Origin: Paramoeba atlantica
Lineage: Eukaryota > Discosea
Length of the DNA: 64,000 nucleotides
Assembly (NCBI GenBank): GCA_977017575.1
Contig: CDRNVI010000179.1
Location: forward strand, 1-64,000
Reading direction: 5' to 3'
How positions within the stretch are numbered: the stretch's first letter is position 1; every line of letters begins with the position of its first letter. Under the pieces are notes generated by a model. The model was not told where the DNA came from, did not search any database, and saw only the letters and a program-made list of their open reading frames with translations. A program made the position numbers and the translations under genes. Below are positions 1 to 11,400 of the stretch, piece by piece.

Positions 1-423
1 AAGAGAGAGGGGAGAGAGAGGGGAGAGAGATGGGGAGAGAAAGAGAGAGGAGAGAGGGGAGAGAGATTGAGAAGGAAAGAAAAAGAAAAGAAAAGAAAAA
101 GAGAGAAAACTTGAAAGCTAATTTGTACATCCTGAAAAAAAAAGAAAACAGAAAAGAAAAGAGAAAAGAGAAAAGAGAGAAAAAGAGAGAAAACAGAAAG
201 GGGAGAAGGAAGATTTTTTTAAAAATGATGGGAGATGACAGTTTTTCTCAATTTAGATATCTGAAAATGTTTTCTTTGTCTTTTTTCACCCTCAATAATT
301 CCTCCCTTCTTTGTTTTTTGCAAAAGGGGAAAGGGGAAAGAAAAATCCAAGGGGGAAAGAGAGAAAGAGAGAAAGTGTCCCTCACCCCCTCCATACTTTT
401 GTAATTTCTGTCAATCCTTCAAC
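1..423. other. purine-rich low-complexity upstream region
   Basis: GAGAGA and GAAAAG runs fill most of the first 235 bases. The remainder is the 5' flank of the first Rab-like gene. From about 256 it is repeated almost base for base upstream of the second copy (from about 1441). Open frames here are Lys/Arg/Glu-only and are not supported as genes. Confidence 0.6.
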
Positions 424-1139
424 ATGGGGGACTCTTGCTCAAAAGAAGAAATTCAAGATGATACTCGGGAAGAGGAAAAAAATCGAAAAATAGTCATTTT
501 TGGAGAGCGAAAGACTGGAAAAACAGGTCTTATCGAACGATTCGTCTCCGGTTCCTTCCCTCCCAATTATAGGACAATGATTGGGGTTTCCTTGGCACTG
601 AAAGTCCTGACAGTAGAAGAGACCACCAAGGTGCATTTGCAACTGGTTGGTACTTTTTCCGCTCTTCTTTTCTCTCTTTTCCAAAAAATTGACCTTTTGA
701 GAAAGTGGGATCTTGCTGGTCGTTGCACAGAAAGTGAAAGTCGTGCCTTTTACTCCAAACGCGCTTCTGCTGTCATTTATCTCTACTCAATTGATTCAAG
801 GAAATCATTTGACTCGATTGTTGCCTGGTGTAACTCTCTCTCTTTAGATGATGAAGTCCAAAAAGTTATAGTTGGAAGTAAGTCTGATCTTGAAGAAGAA
901 CGAGTCGTCTCCGAAGATGAAGGAAGGGTTTTTATCTTTTTGTTCATTGTTTTGACTTTTTCTTTCCTTCTATTTTCTCAAAAAGTTTCCTTTTTCCCAA
1001 GGGTCTTGCAAATCAATTGGGAATGATGTTCATGGAGGTTTCAGGAAAAACAGGTCATAATGTTGATGATTTATTCTTTGAATTGGCGAGTACTCTTGTT
1101 CAAAGAAAGAATCCCTATATCAAAAAGGCTCGTTGTTGA
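424..1139 (+). CDS. Rab-like small GTPase, copy 1 (3 exons)
   Basis: Three exons (424-645, 706-927, 1002-1139) encode about 193 residues, the usual Rab size. Visible motifs: P-loop GERKTGKT near residue 25, a switch-I region with TIGV-like spacing, WDLAG in place of WDTAGQ, SKSD in place of NKxD, and EVSGKTG in place of ETSAKT. The protein ends KKARC, so the only candidate prenylation site is one terminal Cys rather than CC, CxC or CaaX. Family knowledge: Rabs recruit effectors to membranes in vesicle traffic. Inference: several nucleotide-contact positions are altered (the switch-II Gln is absent and the G4 Asn is Ser), so GTP hydrolysis or affinity may be unusual. Both introns are short and T-rich, starting GTTGGT and GTTTTT. 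The next gene is a tandem duplicate. Confidence 0.8.
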
Positions 1140-1581
1140 ACAATATTTATCAGATGACAAAAAACCAAATCAATTCCTTTTCTTGTTGATTCCAGGAACT
1201 GTTTGGGGTGGCAAGTTGGGGATTCGAAAAGATCAGAAAATCCAATTTGATTACCTCTTCTTGGAAAAGTAATACCCCACGTTTGGATAGGCCTTCAAGT
1301 TAACTTTTTTTTGATTTTTTAAAAATGAGAAAAAAGAGAATTTTGAGGAAAAAAAAAACAAAAGACCACCTCCAAATAAACTCAGATATCATCTCAATTG
1401 AAGAAACCACAACCTCCACAAATAATTGAGGAAAAAATTAGATATCCGAAAATGTTCTCTTTGTCTTTTTTCACCCTCCATAATTCCTCCATTCTTTTGT
1501 TTTTTGCAAAGTCGAAAGAGAAAGAAAGAAAGTGTCCCTCACCCCCCTCCATACTTTTGTAATTTCTGTCAATCCTTCAAC
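1140..1581. other. spacer between duplicated Rab-like genes
   Basis: This holds the 3' flank of copy 1 and the 5' flank of copy 2. The CTTTGTC/TTTTTCACC block is copied from upstream of copy 1. No further coding region is seen. Confidence 0.6.
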
Positions 1582-2335
1582 ATGGGGGACTTTTTCTCAA
1601 AAGAAGATTTTCAAGTGAAAAATTCTGATGAGGATCATGAAGAGGAAACAATTCGAAAAATACTCATTTGTGGAGAGCCAAAGACTGGAAAAACAGGTCT
1701 TATCAGACGATCCGTCTACAGTTCCTTCCCTCCCAATTATAAGCCAACCATTGGGGTTGACTTTGCACTGAAAGTCCTGACAGTAGAAGAGACCAAGGTG
1801 CATTTGCAACTGGTTGGTATTTTTGCCATTCTTTTTCCGCTCTTCTTTTCTTTCTGAGCTTCCCTTTTCTCTCTTTTCCAAATAATTGACCTTTTGAGAA
1901 AGTGGGATCTTGCTGGAGACAGCACAGAAAGTAAAAGTTGTGCCCTTTACTCCAAACACACTTCTGCTGTCATTTATCTCTACTCAATTGATTCAAGGAA
2001 ATCATTTGACTCTCTTGTTGACTGGAGGAGCGCTTTCTCTTTCGATGATGAAGTCCAAAAATTTTTAGTTGGGAGTAAGTCTGATCTTGAAGAAGAACGA
2101 GTCGTCTCTGAAGATGAAGGAAGGGTTTTTATCTCTTGTTCACTGTTTTGACCTTTTCTTTCCTTTTATTTTCTCAAAAAGTTTCCTTTTTCCCAAGGGT
2201 CTTGCAAATCAATTGGGAATGATGTTCATGGAGGTTTCAGGAAAAACAGGTCATAATGTTGATGATTTATTCTTTGAATTGGCGAGTACTCTTGTCCCAA
2301 GAAAGAATCCCTATATCAAAAAGGCTCGTTGTTGA
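1582..2335 (+). CDS. Rab-like small GTPase, copy 2 (3 exons)
   Basis: Exons 1582-1812, 1903-2124 and 2198-2335 encode about 196 residues. The gene is the tandem duplicate of the one at 424 and has the same intron positions. Motifs: P-loop GEPKTGKT, WDLAG, SKSD, EVSGKTG and the same KKARC end. Most differences lie in the N-terminal tail and switch regions: the segment after WDLAG reads DSTESKS here against RCTESES in copy 1, and TIGVDFAL here against MIGVSLAL. Intron 1 is 90 bases against 60 in copy 1. The third exons are almost identical, which suggests recent duplication or gene conversion. A role in membrane traffic is inferred from the family only. Confidence 0.8.
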
Positions 2336-2912
2336 ACAATATTTATGTTGATTCCAGTTTGAGGTGGCAAGTTGGGGATTCGAAAAGATCAGAAATTTCA
2401 ATTTGATTAATGATTACCTCTTCTTTGGAATACTCCACGGTTTGGATATCCCTTCAAGTTAACTTTTTTGATTTTTTAAAAATGAGAAAAAAGAGATTCT
2501 TGAGTAAAAACTTCCTCTGAACAAACTCATCTCCTCTCCATTGAAGAAACCAAATCCTCACAAATAATTGGAAAAAATTTTCAGAGTTGAATTCTCTCGG
2601 CACTTCTCCTGGAAAAAGGAAAACGAAGAGAGAAAACTCATGGAAAAATTCAAATTTTCAAAAAAAAGGCTGAAAAAGCTGAAAAGGATCAGAAAATTTT
2701 CAAAAAAATGTCGAGGAAGAGAAACGAAATTTTGCGTCTGTTCCTCACCCACACGCACAGTTCCCAACGAAATTTCAAAAAATATTAGTCCATACCCTCT
2801 CAATAATTTAAATGTAATTAGTCCCGACCTAAAAATGAGAGAGTAATTTTTCGTCTTTCCGCGTTTTCCCATTTTGTTTCCCAAAAAACTCGAGAAATTT
2901 GAAATTCTGCGG
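2336..2912. other. intergenic region upstream of the intronless oxidoreductase gene
   Basis: The first 230 bases are the 3' flank of the second Rab-like unit. The rest is A-rich leader up to the ATG at 2913. I see no recognisable gene or structured element. Confidence 0.5.
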
Positions 2913-4949
2913 ATGAGTAAGAGTACGATGAACATGCCCTTTCACAGTGGCGAGGTGGAAATTCAGAAGAAGTTGGGTGTACATGAGTATGTCATGTCCT
3001 ATGCGCCCAGAGTGATCCGAGATTTCATGCCCGATCAGCACCGGAACTTCTACAACCAATTGCCTCTGATTTACACCGGTTGGGTCGACGAGAAAGGAAG
3101 GCCATGGGCCTCGGTTTTGTTTGGAAATCCTGGCTTCGTTTCCTCCCCCCATCCTAAGACACTCAGCATCATGGCCCGCCCTCCTGTTGGTGACCCTTTG
3201 GAGCAACATTTAACCATCGGCAGAGCGCTGGGATTTTTGGGTTTGGAACATCACAGCCGACGGAGAAACCGACTGACCGGAAAGGTGAGCAGCTCACAAG
3301 AAAATGGGTTTGACATTACGGTCGACCAATCTTTTGGCAACTGTCCTCAATACATCCAACCCAGAACCTTTGAAATATTGTCCGATCACAAACCAGGTCC
3401 TGCTCGTCCGGTCAAAGACTTGTTGGGGGACGAACAAGCAAGAGAGATCATCCACAAGGCCAGAAGCTTTTTTATTGCATCTTATTACATGGAAAACCCC
3501 AAGGACCGACGCCACGGCGCAGATATGTCTCACCGCGGCGGGAAACCAGGTTTTGTGAAAATTGAAGAAGACGGTTCTTTCATTTTCCCTGACTTCAGTG
3601 GCAACAACCACTACAACACTCTGGGAAACTTGAACAAGAATCCTGTTGCGGGTTTGCTTTTCCAGGATTTTGAGACAGGGCATTTGTTGCAATTGACCTG
3701 TTCCGTGGAGATTCTGTGGGACGATGAGCGCATTCAAGATTTTCAAGGTGCCTTGCGTTTTGTTCGTTTCCAATTAGACGAAGGAGTTCTCATTGAAAAT
3801 GGCATGCCCATGCGTTGGAACCTCTTCAATGAGGCGATTGGTGTGCCCCAATCTGGATCATGGGAAGAGGTGACGATCCGACAGAGATCACGAGAGGTCT
3901 TGGCCACTCGGTGGCGCACTTTGCGAGTGGCGAGAGTAAAGACGGAGAGCAACAATATTAACTCCTACCATTTAGAACCTGTTGATCAAAAACCGCTCCA
4001 ACCCTTTGAGGCTGGTCAGTTCCTGCCTATTCGAGTTTTGTCCCCCTCAGACGGGAAACCCATCTACCGTTCCTACTCGCTTTCAGGAAAACCAGGAGAG
4101 CCTTTTTACAGGTTGAGTATTAAACGTGAAGAAGGTGGACCCAACCGACCTCCTGGCTTAGTTTCTAACTTGTTTCATGAGTCTATGAAACCAGGATCTC
4201 TCCTCGAAGCCCTAAAGCCTCAGGGTGAATTTGTGATAGATCAAAGCGCAAAGAGACCCCTGGTTCTGTTAAGTGCTGGAGTTGGCATCACACCAATGGT
4301 TAGCATGATCCAAGACATGCCTGCCTTGCATCACGAGCGGAAGATCTGGTTTCTCCATGGAACCCAAAACAGCAAGACCCATGCTTTTCGAGAAGATATT
4401 CAGGCATTAAAAAGCCCCGGTCGTTTGACTGTTCACACCCGCTACTCCCAGCCCCTGCCAGAAGATGTGAGACATAAGGATTATCAAGACGTGGGTCGGT
4501 TGGATATAAACCTCCTCAAAAGCCTGTTGCCCTTCGACGATTATGATTTCTATCTATGTGGACCGGAAGGTTTTATGAAAGGAATGTATGCGAGTTTGCG
4601 AGGGATGAACATCGCAGCAGACCGCATTCACCACGAATTTTTTGGGAAGGGTAGTATCCACGAAGAGGCAGAAGCCGAGAAGCAGAGTCCAATCAAGGTT
4701 CAATTCAAGACCTCCCAAAAGGAAGCCACCTGGAAACCTGGCAAGGGAAATTTGTTGGACCTGGCCGAGAAAGTGGGATTGGAGCCTCCTACTGGATGCA
4801 GATCAGGGGCTTGTCTTACCTGTGTTACGAAAATTCTCTCTGGTGGTGTAACTCATAGTGGTGTTGCTAAACACAATGCACCTAAGAATTCTGCCCTCAT
4901 TTGTTCAGCCACTCCCAATTCAAAAGAACCTCTTGTCTTGGATCTGTAG
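2913..4949 (+). CDS. PNPOx-like / flavin reductase / 2Fe-2S ferredoxin fusion oxidoreductase (intronless)
   Basis: One uninterrupted frame of 678 residues. An upstream in-frame ATG at 2874 is possible, but 2913 (MSKSTMNMPF) matches where family similarity appears to begin. Order of parts: an N-terminal pyridoxamine-phosphate-oxidase-like split barrel (about residues 30-290); an FAD-binding ferredoxin-reductase barrel with YRSYSLSG (about 383); an NAD-binding lobe with SAGVGITPM (about 452) and YLCGPEGF (about 547); and a C-terminal plant-type ferredoxin with CRSGACLTC and a fourth Cys in ICSATP. Family knowledge: the reductase and ferredoxin modules pass electrons from NAD(P)H through FAD to an iron-sulfur cluster. 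The acceptor is unknown. Bacterial proteins with this domain order exist, as I recall. It has no introns while nearly every neighbour is split, and its base composition is visibly more balanced. Both points favour horizontal acquisition. Confidence 0.9.
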   Translation: MSKSTMNMPFHSGEVEIQKKLGVHEYVMSYAPRVIRDFMPDQHRNFYNQLPLIYTGWVDEKGRPWASVLFGNPGFVSSPHPKTLSIMARPPVGDPLEQHLTIGRALGFLGLEHHSRRRNRLTGKVSSSQENGFDITVDQSFGNCPQYIQPRTFEILSDHKPGPARPVKDLLGDEQAREIIHKARSFFIASYYMENPKDRRHGADMSHRGGKPGFVKIEEDGSFIFPDFSGNNHYNTLGNLNKNPVAGLLFQDFETGHLLQLTCSVEILWDDERIQDFQGALRFVRFQLDEGVLIENGMPMRWNLFNEAIGVPQSGSWEEVTIRQRSREVLATRWRTLRVARVKTESNNINSYHLEPVDQKPLQPFEAGQFLPIRVLSPSDGKPIYRSYSLSGKPGEPFYRLSIKREEGGPNRPPGLVSNLFHESMKPGSLLEALKPQGEFVIDQSAKRPLVLLSAGVGITPMVSMIQDMPALHHERKIWFLHGTQNSKTHAFREDIQALKSPGRLTVHTRYSQPLPEDVRHKDYQDVGRLDINLLKSLLPFDDYDFYLCGPEGFMKGMYASLRGMNIAADRIHHEFFGKGSIHEEAEAEKQSPIKVQFKTSQKEATWKPGKGNLLDLAEKVGLEPPTGCRSGACLTCVTKILSGGVTHSGVAKHNAPKNSALICSATPNSKEPLVLDL

Positions 4950-5128
4950 GGATCGGTTGGGGAAGAGGAGACGAAAATAGAAAGAAGAGAGAGAAGAGAG
5001 ACGGGAAAAAAAAAAAGAATTTTTATTTCTCTGACTCTCTCTTTTCTCAGCTAACCACTTCATTTCCCTCTCAACCTTTTCTCCCCACTCCTTTCTCTCT
5101 CTCTCTCCCTTCTGAACTCATCGAACTC

Positions 5129-5311
5129 ATGGTCTGTGAGAAGAAACCCAAGCCAGAAGCTGCTTCTTATGACGCTGATCCATTTGAATATGATCTAAAT
5201 CAGACTCAAGCAACCAACGCAAATCATCAACACAAGAAACACCGACAGAAGGAGAAGCAAGTCTTGTTTGGTATTCATCTGCAATCTCTTCTGAGACCTT
5301 TAGTTCTGTAA
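5129..5311 (+). CDS. hypothetical small protein (60 residues)
   Basis: An ATG frame of 60 codons follows a pyrimidine-rich leader (about 5035-5110) in the gap between the oxidoreductase and the 3' end of the minus-strand glucosylceramidase. The composition is less repetitive than surrounding low-complexity frames: acidic middle, His/Lys-rich stretch, hydrophobic end. No domain is recognised. It could instead be 3' untranslated sequence of the upstream gene. Confidence 0.3.
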   Translation: MVCEKKPKPEAASYDADPFEYDLNQTQATNANHQHKKHRQKEKQVLFGIHLQSLLRPLVL

Positions 5312-5481
5312 TGAGCCATTTTGTTACATCCTGTCAAAATGAGTGAGAGGAAAGAAATGTGAAATAAATTAAAGAAAAAGTAAAAAAAGAATGAAATTTT
5401 CATTAATTATTTTGTAACTCCCAGAACAATAAAATCACTCAAAATAATAATAATAAAAAAAAGGAATACCAACAATCTAAA

Positions 5482-8400
5482 TCAAAAAGAAATCAAAAAG
5501 AAAAAAACCTTTCTAACTCGCCTAGAAGACACAGGTCCAAAATTACCAGGTCCAAATGGGATAGCCAATGGCATCGCACCACTGACAGGAATTGGTGCTG
5601 CTAAACCTGATGAATGAAAGATAACTGTTAACATTTACATTCACAAATCGAAATTATGAATTGATCAAATGGAAATTTTGATTCATTTTTTTGATTCTGG
5701 AAACAAGATATCGAAATAAAAAGGAAACTATTCTCCTTAAACACCCCCAAACCAAAAAAAAAAAAAAAATTTCAATAAAATATGAACTAAAAAAAAAATA
5801 ATAATAAAAAACCTTGTTGCAGCTTACGTTCAGCAAGTGTAGTAAGAGTACCATCACCAAGTTGTTCTTTCAATTCATCAGAGACAAAATGATCCCAAGC
5901 ATACTGCATCCCCCAAATGGCAAGGGGTCTCATGTATCCAATAGCACGGTAATTACCTTGTTATTTTGTTTTGAGAAAGTTTTTTTAAAAGAGAGAGAAA
6001 GAGAGAGAGAGGAGAAAGAGAAAAGGAAATATTAAGAGAGAGTTAAGAAAGAAAACAATCTTAAAAAAATAATGAATAAAAAAAGATAGATACAATTGAC
6101 ATCCCAAGCCTCAGGAGTTTGATACATATAACCAACAGTATTATATGTAACATTCACAATCCCATATGCTGTCTCGAACCCTTCCTATTGATAATAAAAA
6201 AAAAAGTAAATCTTCTAAAAAGAAAAGAAAAAGAAAGAAAATTGAAATAAAATATCGAAATAAAAAAAAATTAAAAAAAATTACCAAAACAAGTCCTTCT
6301 TGTAACATAGTAGAAGCAGCACCATAAGCAGTACCTGTCCAAACTTCCACACTCTGCATACAAGTCTCATCGATTTTCCCATTTGGTCTAGCAAGAAAGA
6401 GAGAAAGGGAGAGAGAAAGAGAGGAGAGAGACAGGGGAGAGAAAGAATTTGTGAGAAATGGAATTTATAATGAACCTAAAAAAAAGAGAAAAAAAAAGAA
6501 AAAAAAAAAAGAAAAAAAGAAAAAGAAAAAGAAAAGAAAACCTCATGCCATTAATAGGACCAAACTTACCATCATTAAATTTCTTCAAATTATAATTATA
6601 AATCATAGAAAGAGAGCTCTCAAAACAATCACCATCACAAATTTGTGGTAAATTCAGTGCTCGTGCCCACCTTGATTTTAGAGTTTTTTTTATTTTTTAG
6701 TGAAATTTTAGTGATTTTTTTTGGGGGGGTGGTGGTTTTTTTTTTGAATCGTTTGTTTTGTTTGTTTGTTTGTTTTGTTGATTCTTTATATTTTGAATAT
6801 TTTCTCTCTCTCTCTAAGATACCTTTCTTGTCTTTTCTTGTCTCTTTTCTTCTTCTCTTTTCCTCTTCTTCTCTAATTAAATCAGAAATAAAAAGAAACC
6901 ATTGTCCACAACACATATCGGTTTGAATTGAATCATGTTGTGGATTTGCACTTGTATCATAATTGAAATATTTTCCATTCCACAATTTTGCTTTGTATGC
7001 CTGATGAATTGAATAAAATTAAATCATTTTTATTTTCTCAAAAGGAAAAAAGAAAGAGAAAAGAAAACCTTCTTGGCTTTTAGATACATTTCATGATATT
7101 GAGCGGCTTTTCTTTCCAAATCCATTTCATGGCACATCGCAGAAGCTGCAGAGAGCGCACACAACCACAACCCACCACTGTAAGCAGATGCACCTAAAAG
7201 AAAGGAAGGAGAAAAGGAAGAGAGAAAAGAAAGAGAAAAGGAAAAAGAAAAAGGAAGAAAAGTTAAAACTAAAAACGACAACAAAACTCAAAACTCAAAA
7301 ATAGAGAAATAAATATAAAAAAATAAAAAATGAGTACCAAGAGCAGACCAAGTATCATAAGTCTGATCAGGAAAGCCTTCATTTTCAATCAAACCATCTC
7401 CATCTTTATCAAATCGAATCAAATATCTGTTTTTCAAAATATTATTTTTTTAAAATCCAAAAATGAGGGGAAAAAAAAGAATCTTATTATTTATTTTATT
7501 ATCTCATTTTTATCTTACTCTTAAGAATATTTTTATGTTAATAAATAAAATTTATTGATTCATTTTTGGAAATATTTTATGCGTACTGAAAGATTTAATA
7601 ATTTTAATGAATAAATAAAAGAAAAAATACATACTTAAGAGCTTCTTCAACAGCGTGCCAACAAGAAAACAGAAATTGTCGATTCTTTGTCACCAAATAA
7701 TCTCTGTACACCTATTCATTTTCAGTTTTAAAAAAAGAAATAAAAGAGAAAGAAGAGGAAAGCAAAAAAAACACAAAAAAATAACAAAAAAAATAGCAAA
7801 AAAAAAAACCTGAAGTGCAAATTTACAATTCAAATCCTTCCAACAATTAATCTCCTGAATATTATAAGAATTAACTTTGTACCAAGGATCATCTCCAGGA
7901 TTTCCCAAATCGTGTGGTACTGCATATTGTACTTTTCTTCTTGCTTTCTTTCCGCTGTTGTGTTTATTTTTTTTTAAAAAAAAAAGAAAAAGATGAGCGA
8001 GTTTTTCTTTAAAAAAGTGAAATAAAAAATAAAGTAAAATAAAAAATAAAAAAATAAAGTAAAATAAAAAAATAAAAATATAAAAAAAAATAAAAAACAA
8101 AAACAAAAACAAAAAAAACCTATGCAAAGTCTTCCAAATAATATCATAATCATCATTCAAAGTAGAATGAGCGAAATCTCGCTGAATTGTCAAATCCAAC
8201 AAAGGCCACAATTGCACCAAAGCCCAAGAAGCATAAAAATGAACATCATATGTATTTACCATTAAATATTCCATACTTTCAAGATATCCAAATTTTCCGA
8301 GATGTTCCTATGATGGATGAGAGAGAGAGAGAGAGAGGGTAAGAGAGGATTGTGGGGAGAGAGAGGAGAGAAAGAGAAAGAGAAAGAGAGAAAAGTTACA

Positions 8401-11400
8401 TATGCATCTTCATTGGTTTCTTTGGAATCTTCTTCTTGAATTTCAGAATAACGTTCAAGATCAACTTGAGGATTCTTTTTCCCTGTTTTTTCATACATAA
8501 ATAAAATATGCCAGGCAAGAATCTTTCTTCAAAAAATCTTTTTTAAAGAAAAAAAGAGAGAAAGAGAAAAGAAAAAAAAAAGAAAAAAAAAAAGAAAAAA
8601 AAAAAAGAAAAACCTTTACACAAAGCCTCATTCATCTGCTTCGAAAAATTCAAACTCAAAGGGTCATTTGAATAACAAAGCTCCGGATTCACACTCAAAT
8701 CAGGAGATTCAGCAACACTCACAGTCATTCTCTGGGCATCCTTTCTCTTTCTTGAAGAAGCCGAAACTTCCTTCAACCCTCTCTCTTCTTTTCCTCCTCC
8801 TTTCTTCCCTTTTCCTTTCTTCTCTCCTTCTTTCTTCTCTCCTTCTTTCTTTTCTTCTTCTCTCTCTTCTCTTGCAGGAGATAAAACGTCCTCGACAACT
8901 CCTTCTTCTCCGTCTGTCCAAACTGAACCACCTTCTGCGAGATAGTATAATTCATTGAAGAGAGCTTGTTTGTACCAATTTGGGAGACGATTGTCCTGAA
9001 AAGGAAGAAGAGAAAGAGAGAACAGAGAGAGAAGGGAAGAAGGGAATCAAAAAAAAAGAAAAAGAAAAAGAAAAAGAAAAAAGAAAAGACAAAAAAAAAC
9101 CTTTAAAATAGTATTTTGCCAATCCTCAATTTGTTTTTCCCAATCCTCATCATTTTCAAGAGCATCAGAAACAATATTTTCAACACTATTTCCATCTTTT
9201 CCAAAAAATTTTGTATATCTTCGGTAATAACCTCTTCCTGAATTAAACCTAAGAACCAAAAAAATTAGTTCAAAAAAATCGATCCTTTCCTTCCCAATAA
9301 ACATAATTTTTTTTTCAAAATTGATAAAAAATCACTCCCCAAAAAAGAAAAGATTACCTGACAATTGGAAAGTCCCATCCAAGAGCAAAAGTAACAGTAC
9401 GCTTGCTATCAGCTGGCACTGGTACTCTCACCTATCATCATAAGTGGGTAAGTAAGAGAATGAGAGAACAGAAAGAGAGAAAAAGAGAGAAACAAAGAAA
9501 AAACGAAAAGGTTTTTGAACAAAAGGAAAGAAAACCACCAAATATCTCACCAACAACGACCAACAACCAACAACCAACCAACAACCAACAACCAACAACC
9601 AACACAACCAATACAACTAACACAACCAACCAACAGAATAAACAAAAGAAAACAAAACAAAAAACAAAGCAAAACAAACCATCAAAGCAGCAGCAATTTC
9701 CTGCCCCTTCTCCGAACGAGCATCAGAGGGAGGAGAAGGTGTCAATTTCTTTGATTTCTCAAATTCATTCCAAATCGTCTTCAACGATCTCTTATCATTT
9801 GGCGAAAAAGTGCTAACATGACTCACCTATTCCAATAAGATGAATTAAATTAATAAGATTCATTCAATAAATAAGAATCAGTAAAAAAAAAAAAACAGCA
9901 TGTCAGATAAATCCACACTCTTATCATTTTTTATTTGACCAAAAGAAAGAAAGAAAGAAAAAAGAAAAAAAAAAGAAACCTCAATATCGTCAGATTCGGA
10001 CAAAACAGCAATCGCAAATTCAAGAGGATCAGGTTTATCTCCAACACGAATTGCACGCTTAACTTCCTGTTCTTCTTCATCTTCCTCTTCTTTTTTTGAG
10101 TCTTTCATCATACGAAGAGCAAGTCCCCGATTTCCTTCAGTTTTTGCAACTTCTCGTAAGATTCGAAGATTTCTGAAATCATATTTTTATTTAGAAAGAA
10201 TTTTAGGGAAAGAAAAGAGAAAAGAAAAAAAGTGAATAAGTGAAGAGGAAAAGAGGAAAAGAGAGGGGGAAAAAAAGAAAAGAAAAAAAAAATTCAAACA
10301 AAAAAAAAGAAATGACCTTTCATTTGGAAGAACATGATGTTTGAGAGCAACACCAGTAATTGTACCTCCCTCAATATTTCGTTCAAAAACTTGGTTTGAA
10401 TGGCCACCACCGGAATCGTTCAAATCACCTTTTTTTTTAATTTAATTTTTTCTTTATTCTTTATTCTTTATTTATTCTTTATTTATTCTTTATTTATTTT
10501 TTTCTCAATGAAATTCAAACAAATAGAATTGAATGAAACAAACTTTAAAAAAGAAAAAAAAAAAACCTGTTCCATTAAGAAAAGTGAACATAATATTGAC
10601 ATACTTGGTAGAACTAGAATTATTGTCCATAATCCACTTAAAAGTTCCAACAGGATAACTACTTTCCTTATAGTTGTGTGGAATAACCTGTTTTATTGAA
10701 TTGTTTTAGAGAGCAAGAATATTATTAAAAGAGGGGAAGGAAGGGGAAGGAAGAAAGAGAGGGAAAAGGGAGAAAGAAGAGGGAAGGAAGAAAAAGAGAA
10801 GGGAGAAGGAAGAAAGAAGGAAGAAAGAGAGAAAGGAGAAAGAAGAATGAGAGAGAAAAGGGAGAAGAGAAAGAGGGAAAAAGGAAAGAAGATAGAGATA
10901 CCGGAGACATTTGTCGACAAACAATTTTCATTTCAGGAAATTCACCATCATAAGTTGTCCAAGCTCTTGGATAAAGACCTAGAAATTGTTTTTTTGTTAA
11001 CAATTGTTTAATAAACAATAAGTTTAATACAATAAGTTTATTAAAAGAAAAGAAAAGAAAAGAGAAAAGAAAGAAAAAACAAGAAAATAAAAAATGATTT
11101 TAGAGAAAGAGAGAGAGAACCTTGGTAATAAGACTGGGAACTTTTCAAATCATAATTCCATGTTCTTTTGAGAGCTTTATTATTATCTGGTTTTCCATAA
11201 GTCATGACTGTCCCAACTCCATCTGAGCCATCTTCTTTGGAAGACATACTCACCTAAAAAAAAAAGAATAAATAAATAATACTAATAAATAAATAAATAA
11301 ATAATAAATAATAAATAAATAATAATAAATAAATAATAAAAAAACAAAAAAAAAACAAAAAATCCAAAAAAAATCCAAAAAAAAATCCAAAAAAAAAAAA

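Larger units (their letters stand above)
256..2570. repeat. tandem duplication carrying both Rab-like genes
   Basis: Two units of roughly 1.15 kb, about 256-1428 and 1441-2570. Each holds the 5' flank, the three-exon gene and the same 3' flank, including the GGTGGCAAGTTGGGGATTCG stretch near 1206 and 2362. Introns and flanks are also conserved, so the duplication is probably recent. Confidence 0.8.

Noticed and set aside
2913..4949. The intronless oxidoreductase gene as bacterial contamination
   Set aside because: It is embedded between host-type repeat DNA and genes with no visible break on either side. Long-read confirmation would still be useful.
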